DNA of 13,265 nucleotides from Parafannyhessea sp902761955. GTDB taxonomy: Bacteria; Actinomycetota; Coriobacteriia; Coriobacteriales; Atopobiaceae. Position 1 is the first letter of the stretch. Each line of letters opens with the position of its first letter. The stretch lies in contig CACWMM010000050.1 of NCBI GenBank assembly GCA_902761955.1, positions 1 through 13,265 of the forward strand. Direction: 5' to 3'. The translations under genes and the position numbers were made by a program. The notes under the pieces are model-generated. The model was not told where the DNA came from, made no database searches, and was given only the letters and a program-made list of their open reading frames with translations. Shown one piece after another: positions 1-7,100 of the stretch.

Positions 1-347
1 CCCACCAAAAACCCGCTGCGCCGCCCCAGGGTCGCCCCCGCCACGATCGCGATGGCGGAGACCGGCTTCACGTCTGGCAGCGGCGCGAACACGATGCGCC
101 CGGCCGCCGCGACGGCGCCCAGGGTCGCCGTGGGCAGGATCTGCCTGAGCGCCGGGCGCGACACCTCGTAGCTTGCGAAGAAAAGCGCAAGACAGAACAG
201 CGTGACGAGAAGAACGAGGCCTCCGGTGGCGGAAAGCTGCAGGTAGGCGCAAAGTCCGGCCACGGCTGGCACCGCGAGGAGCGCCACGGGCTCGAGCGCG
301 CGCAGCATGCGTGCACGCCGGCCCTGGCGTGGTTGCCGCCCGCTCAT
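1..347 (-). CDS. ECF transporter S-component (substrate-binding membrane subunit), partial, cobalamin/CbrT-like
   Basis: This is the substrate-specific integral membrane subunit of an energy-coupling-factor (ECF) importer. Only the first 115 residues are visible; the gene runs off the left edge. I translated it from the ATG at 347, which overlaps the stop of the preceding ATPase gene as ATGA (344-347), so translation is probably coupled. After a short basic N-terminus come two hydrophobic segments (about residues 20-37 and 43-59). A segment at about 81-110, with AGRIVFAPLPDVKP followed by SAIAIVAGATLGRRSG, is typical of ECF S-components: a re-entrant or membrane segment with a conserved P-x-V/I-K-P followed by a small-residue helix. 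Its neighbours are the matching tandem ATPase and T subunit. Cobalamin as substrate is inferred from the upstream leader and the DUF4430 proteins, as in the CbrTUV-type group; other vitamins cannot be excluded from this fragment. No separate promoter is visible. Confidence 0.8.
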   Translation of the reverse strand, partial: MSGRQPRQGRRARMLRALEPVALLAVPAVAGLCAYLQLSATGGLVLLVTLFCLALFFASYEVSRPALRQILPTATLGAVAAAGRIVFAPLPDVKPVSAIAIVAGATLGRRSGFLV

Positions 348-1921
348 GCGCGCCACACCCAGGACTCGCGAAAGAACTGCCCCGCCGGCTGCGTGAGCGC
401 CACCTGCCCGTCAAACAGAAGCGAGCAGCTGTCTGCCACGGCGCGCGCGAACGCGACGTCGTGCGTGGACAGAAGCACCGTCGCGCCGCCGGCGGCCGCC
501 TGCCTCACGTGCGCGGCCACAAGCGAGCGCGCCGCATGGTCCAGCCCCTTGGTGGGCTCGTCCAGAAGCAGCAGCCGCGGCCGCGTGAGCAGGAGCTTTG
601 CAAGCGCAAGCAGCTGCTGCTGGCCACCAGAGAGGTCGTACGGGTGCCGCGCGAGGGCATCTGCCAGGCCAAACGCCGTTGCGACCCCAAGCATCCGCTC
701 GCGATCGTAGCCGGCCGTGGGCGCCCACTCCATAAGCTCCTCCTCAACGCTCGGGCGCGAGAGGAGCGCCTTTGGCTGCTGCGGCAGAAGCGCCTGCGAG
801 CCGGCGAGCGCGTTTTCGATGCGGCCGCGCTGCGGCGCGAGCATGCCCGCGACCGCCATGAGCAGCGTGGACTTGCCGGAGCCGTTGCCGCCGACGAGCG
901 CGCGCACCTCCCCGGCAGACAGCTGCAAGTCCGCACCGCGCAGCACCCACGCGCCGTCGCGCCCGTAGCGCACCCACGCGTCACGCGCGCTTACCACCGG
1001 GTTGGCGAAGGGCGGAACCGGGGCGGATGCGTGCGCCGCGGCGCCTGGAGCGGCAGGCGATGCCGCGCCCGCGGGCCCGTCCGCGGCAATGAGCGCCGGC
1101 TCTTCTCGCAGGGAGTCCAGCGGCACCTGCCGCGGACGGCCGCCCTCCATGCAAAAGGCCATGCTCGCGAAGTCCACCATGGCGCGCGGTGCGTGCGTCG
1201 CCACCACCACGGTGCAGCCAAGCTCGCGGTTCACGCGGTACAGCAGGGACAGGAAGCTCTTCTCGGCCACGGGGTCGAGCATGGAGGTGGGCTCGTCCAG
1301 AAGCAGCACGGACGGGCGCATCGCGAGCGCGGACGCCAGCGCCAGCAGCTGCCGCTGCCCGCCGGAGAGGTCTGCGCACCTCCGGTGGAACCACGGCTCC
1401 ATCCCAAAGAAGTAGCAGGTCTCGGCCACGCGGCGGCGCATCTGGTCCTGCGGGACGCCCAGGTTCTCCAGCCCAAACGCCAGCTCGTGCCACACGCTGT
1501 CGCACACGATCTGGCTGTCCGGGCTCTGGAACACGTAGCCCACGGTCGCAGCGGACTCGCGCGGGGACATCGCGGCGGCGTCCCGTCCGAGCACGCGGGC
1601 GGCGCCCCCGAGCGTGCCCTGCGGGCGGATCTCTGGCTTGAACAGCTTGAGGAGCGTGGTCTTGCCGGAGCCCGTGCCACCCACCAACAGCGCAAACGCG
1701 CCGGCCGGCACGCGGATGCTCGCGTGCGACACCACGTCTGGCCCCGCCGGCTCGCCCTCGGGCACGGCATACGAGAAGGACGCGTCCACGAGCTCGAGCG
1801 CCGGCTGCGGGTCGCAGGCATCCGCCGGCCGCGCGGTCGCGGCGCTGGCTGCGCCATTGCCATCCGGACGCGCCCCGGCCCTTGGCCGCGGCTCTTCTCC
1901 CCCGCTCGTCGCGACGCTCAT
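344..1921 (-). CDS. ECF transporter tandem ATPase (EcfA1-EcfA2 fusion, CbrU-like)
   Basis: This 525-aa cytoplasmic ATPase powers the ECF importer. It fuses two complete ABC nucleotide-binding domains in one chain. Domain 1 has Walker A GGTGSGKTT (81-89), Q-loop FQSPDSQ (131-137), signature LSGGQ (185-189), Walker B VLLLDEP (205-211) and H-loop His243. Domain 2 has Walker A GGNGSGKS (344-351), a Q-loop at about 381, LSGGQ (430-434), Walker B LLLLDEP (450-456) and His487. All catalytic motifs look intact in both halves, and an Ala/Pro-rich linker (about 280-305) joins them. I chose the ATG at 1921: it overlaps the upstream stop as TGATG and has a GGGGAGG ribosome-binding site just before it. 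An in-frame start at 2062 would lie deep inside the T-component gene. Residues 1-40 are low-complexity and precede the first domain. Fused ATPases are typical of dedicated ECF systems, such as the predicted cobalamin CbrU, rather than shared EcfA1/EcfA2 modules. Confidence 0.93.
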   Translation of the reverse strand: MSVATSGGEEPRPRAGARPDGNGAASAATARPADACDPQPALELVDASFSYAVPEGEPAGPDVVSHASIRVPAGAFALLVGGTGSGKTTLLKLFKPEIRPQGTLGGAARVLGRDAAAMSPRESAATVGYVFQSPDSQIVCDSVWHELAFGLENLGVPQDQMRRRVAETCYFFGMEPWFHRRCADLSGGQRQLLALASALAMRPSVLLLDEPTSMLDPVAEKSFLSLLYRVNRELGCTVVVATHAPRAMVDFASMAFCMEGGRPRQVPLDSLREEPALIAADGPAGAASPAAPGAAAHASAPVPPFANPVVSARDAWVRYGRDGAWVLRGADLQLSAGEVRALVGGNGSGKSTLLMAVAGMLAPQRGRIENALAGSQALLPQQPKALLSRPSVEEELMEWAPTAGYDRERMLGVATAFGLADALARHPYDLSGGQQQLLALAKLLLTRPRLLLLDEPTKGLDHAARSLVAAHVRQAAAGGATVLLSTHDVAFARAVADSCSLLFDGQVALTQPAGQFFRESWVWRA

Positions 1922-2889
1922 CACGACCTCCCCTCGCGAACGCGCCTGGCCGCGGTCACGACCGCAGGCCCCAACGACAGCGCCGCATACGGCGCATAGC
2001 CCCACCACGGCACGAGCGCCGGCATGGTGGGATAGAAGCTCCACTGCGACTGCGCCACCCATGCCAGCAGCGCGCAGGCAAGTGCAAGGAACCCCACTGC
2101 CGTGGCCACGGCGACGTCCCGCGCGCGCAGCGGCTGCAGCCGGTAGCGCGTGCGCGGGCCGCCCACCTCCCAGCCGCGGGCGCGCATGGCATCGGCCCGC
2201 TCAACGGAATCCTCCATCGCCCATGCCATAAGCACGGTCGAAGCATTCACGTAGCCCATGCGGCGCACGCCGCTGCCGCGCGCCGCGGACGGGCCTTTGG
2301 CATCAGACGCCTGGGCGCAGGTACACGCCGCCCGCGTGGAGCTTACGACGCCGTAGCGACGACGCAGCTGCGGTACCAGCTGTATTGCCATCGATACCAT
2401 GGTGCTCACCACGGGCAGACGGTTTCCGGAAAGTTCCAGCAGGCGATCCTCCGTCAACACGCACGCCGCGTTCGACACCCACTGCAGCATGCATACCAAA
2501 GACCCGCCCATGCATAGGCCGTAGGCAAGCGCCTCAAGGCGCACCGTGACGGGGCCAAGCGTGGCCACCACGGTGGCGCCAGAGTGCGAGAAGAGCGGGT
2601 TCGCGAGGCAGACAAGTGCAACCATGGGCAACTGCCAGTGCAGGTTTCGCGCCGTGGACAGCGCGCCCTGCAGGCACATGCCATAAAGGAGCGCCCCTGC
2701 GACGGAAATCGCCACGAACACGGGCTGCGTCACGAGCGTACCTATGCCGATGACCGCCGCAAAGTACACGGCCGCCACCACGGGATGGCTCTGCCCAAAC
2801 GCCACGTCCGCGCGAGGCGCACCTGTGGGGCGCACGCCGGCGTCACGTGCGGCGGTGCCCCGCTTGCATTTGTCTTGCGCTCGCCCCAC
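1921..2889 (-). CDS. ECF transporter T-component (EcfT/CbiQ family, CbrV-like)
   Basis: This membrane subunit couples the ATPases to the S-component. It has about five or six hydrophobic helices, and an N-terminal helix following a Q-S-H-P-V motif is typical of the family. NPLFSHSGAT, then a long cytoplasmic coupling helix region ending in RADAMRARGW (about residues 230-240 from the chosen start), matches the Ala-Arg-Gly coupling motif that docks on the ATPases. The start is uncertain. The frame stays open to an ATG at 2946, which would overlap the upstream gene by 56 bases. GTG codons at 2889 (immediately after the upstream stop), 2835 and 2805 are alternatives, and none has a strong ribosome-binding site. 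I chose 2889 (322 aa) because it avoids the overlap; family members often start only about 10 residues before the H-P motif, which would favour 2835 or 2805. It ends in TGATG, shared with the ATPase gene. Confidence 0.88.
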   Translation of the reverse strand: MGRAQDKCKRGTAARDAGVRPTGAPRADVAFGQSHPVVAAVYFAAVIGIGTLVTQPVFVAISVAGALLYGMCLQGALSTARNLHWQLPMVALVCLANPLFSHSGATVVATLGPVTVRLEALAYGLCMGGSLVCMLQWVSNAACVLTEDRLLELSGNRLPVVSTMVSMAIQLVPQLRRRYGVVSSTRAACTCAQASDAKGPSAARGSGVRRMGYVNASTVLMAWAMEDSVERADAMRARGWEVGGPRTRYRLQPLRARDVAVATAVGFLALACALLAWVAQSQWSFYPTMPALVPWWGYAPYAALSLGPAVVTAARRVREGRS

Positions 2890-2890
2890 G

Positions 2891-4126
2891 CTACTGCCCG
2901 GACGTGACGTAGCTCCACACGACGGAGTCGCCGTCGTGCACGGCATACAGGTCGCTCATCATGCCGGGCATCGAGCCGTTCACGGCATACGTCCACCCGT
3001 GCGACGCGTCCTGCCCCAGGCCGTTGATTGCGGTCACCCACGTGCCGCCACCGGCGTACGCGCCGCTCTCCACGGAGGCGCCCGTGGCCAGAAGCGCGTC
3101 GTACGCCGTGGCGCCCGAGCGCAGGCTCACCCTATAACCGGCGCCGTTTATCGACACGGAAACCGTCATGGCAGCTGCGCCCTTGCCACTGGAGAAAGCG
3201 CTGGGACCAGATTGTGCCGCGGAGCCGGACGTTGCGCCCTTCTCGCCCGAGGCACTGCCTGACGCCTGGCCCGAGCCAGTCGAGGCCTTTGCGTTTTCGC
3301 CGCTCGCAGAGCCGTTTGCAGATTCTTTCGCGCCCGATCCGTCACTTGCTTCCGCCGATGCCGCCGTGCCAACCGCGAGCGTGCTACCGCTTGGCAACGC
3401 GGGCGTCTTTCCACCCTCGGCCGAGAAGGACTGCTTTCCCAGCTGCGCATACGTCTGCGAATCTATCGCATACCCACTTGCGGCGGAAAGGATGTGCGCG
3501 ACGTCCGCGCCCTTTACCTTGGCCGCGGACGCGGAAGACAGCGCCACGCTCATGCGCACGATGCCCGACGCGTCCTCCTCTATCCACGTGACGGTCGCAT
3601 CTGCCTTGCGGCCCGCGACCCATCGCGCAAGCGCAAGCGTGCGCCGCGCCGCGTCTTGCACGAGGCCTTCGGCCTTCTGGTCCGCAGCGTGCTCCACCCA
3701 GATGCCGTGCTCCGCAACGACCACGCGCACGTCGCCCGTGACGGCAAGGTCCTCCTTGCCAAGGCGGAGCTGCTTGAGCTCGGCCTTCACGGCGGCCTCG
3801 TCAATGACGCCTGACTTTGCGGCGCCGGAGGACTTCTTCGTGCTCGACGCGCTTGCAGATGCCTTGCGCGGCGCGGAGGCACCCATGCTGGCCGTCGAGC
3901 CCGTCGCGAACGTGAGGGGATCCCTCCCCTGCACGTACTCGCTCATCGACCACGCACAGAACGCGATGAGCGCCACGGCCAGCGCCGCAACGACCGCGCG
4001 CGCGACACGCATGCCGCCGTGGCCGGCGCCGCCACCGTTTGGCGCGGCGCCGCCAGCAGTCTGCGCACCGGCGCCAGAGGCGGTGCTCGCAGATTTGAAG
4101 TCGAGGCCTTCCTGCTTGTCTGCCAT
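2891..4126 (-). CDS. Membrane-anchored DUF4430 (transcobalamin-like) domain protein
   Basis: This 411-aa protein is probably anchored with its C-terminus outside the cell. Residues 1-40 are a polar, Gly/Ala-rich cytoplasmic tail; 41-60 form one hydrophobic helix; 65-105 are a Ser/Ala/Lys linker. Residues about 108-235 form an ordered domain I do not recognise (charged helices around 110-125 and 150-172). Residues 251-317 are Gly/Ser/Ala low complexity. Residues 319-407 match DUF4430, the family that includes the C-terminal domain of animal transcobalamin and intrinsic factor. The core signature is a Trp followed by A-V-N-G (W378, 382-384), then D-G-D-S-V-V-W (398-404). The ATG at 4126 overlaps the stop of the large surface gene as TAATG, with AGGGGA just upstream. 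Position between the large DUF4430 protein and the ECF genes suggests a docking or intermediate ligand carrier at the membrane. The fold call is solid; corrinoid binding is inferred. Confidence 0.85.
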   Translation of the reverse strand: MADKQEGLDFKSASTASGAGAQTAGGAAPNGGGAGHGGMRVARAVVAALAVALIAFCAWSMSEYVQGRDPLTFATGSTASMGASAPRKASASASSTKKSSGAAKSGVIDEAAVKAELKQLRLGKEDLAVTGDVRVVVAEHGIWVEHAADQKAEGLVQDAARRTLALARWVAGRKADATVTWIEEDASGIVRMSVALSSASAAKVKGADVAHILSAASGYAIDSQTYAQLGKQSFSAEGGKTPALPSGSTLAVGTAASAEASDGSGAKESANGSASGENAKASTGSGQASGSASGEKGATSGSAAQSGPSAFSSGKGAAAMTVSVSINGAGYRVSLRSGATAYDALLATGASVESGAYAGGGTWVTAINGLGQDASHGWTYAVNGSMPGMMSDLYAVHDGDSVVWSYVTSGQ

Positions 4127-7100
4127 TACTTCGTCCCCTGTACGTCACGCTTGCCCCTGCGCAGCAGCGCCATGATCAGTACCACGGCGCCCAGCGTCAT
4201 GCCAATGACCGGCCAGATGGGCAGGGTGCGCCCGCGCGAGGCGGCCGCGGAAGCCTTGCTTGCAGTTGTCTTTGCGGGGGCATCCGCAGATGCGTCGCCC
4301 GTGGACGCAGTCCCCTCGGAAGTACCGTCGGTCGCGCCGTCTTGCACCTGTATGCCAAGCACGTCGGACGCGACGTCGTTCAGAAGCGTTAGCGGTCCGG
4401 ACGCCGCGGCGGTGCCGGATGCCTTCCCGCCCGCAGGCGACGCCGTACCGTGGACGAGCTTCGTGGAGCCAGGCTTTGCCGCTCCCGACTTCGCGCCGGT
4501 GTTCCCGTTGCCGCCCTTGCCACCTGCGGCGACGTTGCCGGCACCCGCGGCGTGCGCGGAGCCAGGGCCCTTGCCCTTCTCGCCCTGTGAGCCCGCGTTC
4601 TTGCCAGCATTCTTGCCGGTGTCCTTGCCGGAATCTTTACCCGCGTCCTTGCCGGTGTCCTTGCCGGAATCCTCCGTGCCGGACTGCCGCGGAATCTCCT
4701 GGCTGGGAAGCACGTCCGCCGTGCTCGCGCCGGCAAGCTTGAACAGGAAGCCAGAATCGTTCACGAAGTACAGGCTGCCGTCGGCCGCCGCCACGACGCT
4801 TGCCATGTTGTACTGCCGCTGCGCCTGGTCGGGCACGTACAGCAGGGTCACGTGCTTTGCTCCTACCTTGTACATGAAGACGCCGCCCGGACGACCGTTG
4901 CTCGTGAAGTACACGTACGTGCCGTCGGACTTCGTCACCACGAGCGGCGCGCTCTTCACGTCGCCGGGGATGGCGTTGCTCTTGGTGGCTGACGTGGTGG
5001 TGACGTGGCACTCCACCTTGAGGGACTGCGCGTCGATCACGCTGATGCTGCCCGTGCCCGCGGCGCGACGGTCCGCGCCGCCCACGTAGATCTTGCCGTT
5101 GCACAGCGTGGGCGTGGACGTGCTTGCGTTGTCAAACTGCACGGTGCCCGTCTGGCTGAGCGCGCCGTCCGAGGCGATTGCCATGCGATGCAGCACGCCG
5201 TCCGTCGTGACCACGTACGCGACGGTTCCGCCCCCGGCCGCGACGATTCCCGCGCGGGAGGGCGCGCCAAGCGAGAAGGTCGCGCGCACCTTGCCGGTGG
5301 ACGCGTCGTGCAGCGTCAGGTTTCCGCCGTCGTCTGCCACGAGTATGCCCGCGACCGTCTGCGCGGCGCCGGCCCAGTAGTAGCCGGAGCCCTCCTCCTG
5401 GTGCTGCCAGCGGACGGAGCCGTCCTTGAGGTTGAGGGCCAGGAGCGTGCCGCCCAGGGACGTGCCGTCGTAGCCGGCAGCGGCAGTTCCCAGGTACACG
5501 TAGCCGTCGCGCACGAGCGGGGTCGAGATGGGCTGCTGCGCCGCGCCGCTGACCGCGGGCAGCGCGTCCGTCAGCCACACGGTCTTGAGGCTGTCTGCCG
5601 TGAGCGCCTGCACGCGGCCGGCACGCAGCGGCACCACGACCACGCCGTTGGCGTACGCGATGCGGCACGTGGACTCCACGCGGTCCGCAAGGTCCGCCTC
5701 TTGCAGAAGCCTGCCGGTCTTGGCGTCGCGCACTTGCAGCTTGTTGCGGACGGCAACATAGACCTGGCCGTTCACGAGGATGGGGTCGCTCATGAACGTC
5801 TGGCCGGCCGTGCCCAGGTCGCACGCCCATGCAAGCCGCGAGCCATTTGTGGGGGTGTCGGCCGCGGACGTGCCCGTGCCGTCCGTACCCTTGTACGCGC
5901 CCCACTCCGCCGCGAAGTCCGGACGGGGCGCGTCCGGCATGACGGTCACGTCCTGCGCGGGCGGCTCTTCTCCGTAGCTGCCAAAGAACCACTCGATCCT
6001 GTCACCTGGCCGCACAACGTACTGGGCAGCGTAGTCGTTTGAGAGCTTGCCGTTGACATAGAACTGCCACCAGCTCCTGTTGCCGGCCGCGACCTGCGCG
6101 TAGCCTAGGGACGCCTGGCCGTTGGGGAGCACGCCCGAGGCCGCGCTGATCGTACCCACCATGTCGTCGCAGGTCATGCCGTTGCGCTCGAGCACCGTCT
6201 TCGTGAGCTGCGCCGCCGTGGTGCCGGCGGGGACGCTCGCCTCGCTCTGGCCCACCCAGCTCGTGCTCTGGCCGGCGGCGTTGGGGCCGACCACCTTGAC
6301 GGAGGCCGTGACGTTTGCGGCGTCGCTTGCGGGAAGCTGATCACCGTAGGCGGAGTAGTACCACACCACGCTGTCGCCGTCGGTAATCTTTACGGAGTCT
6401 GCCATGGCGTCCGATGGCTTGCCGTTCACGAACAGCTGCCAGTAGCGCCCGGTGCCGGCATCGGAGCCAAGCGCGACGCCCGTGGTGGGCGACGTGACGG
6501 TCTGCAGGTAGGTGCCATAGGACGTGTCCTGCGCAGCGTAGGTGATGCCGCTGGCGGCAAGCGTCGCGCGCGTGAGGTCCCAGGCGGTGGAGCCAGAGTC
6601 CAGCCTCTGCATGGACGTGGCCCACGTCTCCGTCTTGCCAAACGCGTCCACGCCGATCACGCTTGCAGTTGCCTGCACGTACGGCGCGTCCTTCCCCGTG
6701 GTGCCGCTCACGGTGAGGCTTGCGGTTGCCTGCGTGCCGGCGAGCTCCGAAAGCTTCACCTTCAGCTCCGCAGAGACTCCCGCGTCATCCTTGTAGCGCG
6801 CGTAGTACGCCCCGTACTTCTCGCTCGCGAGGTTTGCGGTTATCTGCACGCGCGTGTTGTACTGCGGCCGCGTCACGCGCAGCGTCTGGTTGCTGACGAC
6901 CGCCGAGTCGCTCGAGGCGAACGTGCGGCCCTGGTCGCTGGGACCCATGGGGTCGTAGCCGGCAAGCTCCGCCGCGACGATGCCGTGGGCGGCGTCCGCC
7001 TCCGCGACGCCTTCCGCCCAGCTCAGCGTGCCCGAGGCGTCCTGGTAGGCCTCCATGAACGGCTTGAGGTCGCGCGTGACGGCCGCGGCGTCCTGCCCGT

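Noticed and set aside
311..1999. 562-codon plus-strand open frame antisense to the ATPase gene
   Set aside because: It is Arg/His/Ala-rich with no recognisable domain and lies exactly opposite a gene with two complete ABC domains. Long antisense frames are common in GC-rich genes.
1922..2062. Extended start of the tandem ATPase at 2062
   Set aside because: It would overlap the T-component gene by about 140 bases. The ATG at 1921 has a good ribosome-binding site and a TGATG junction typical of this operon.
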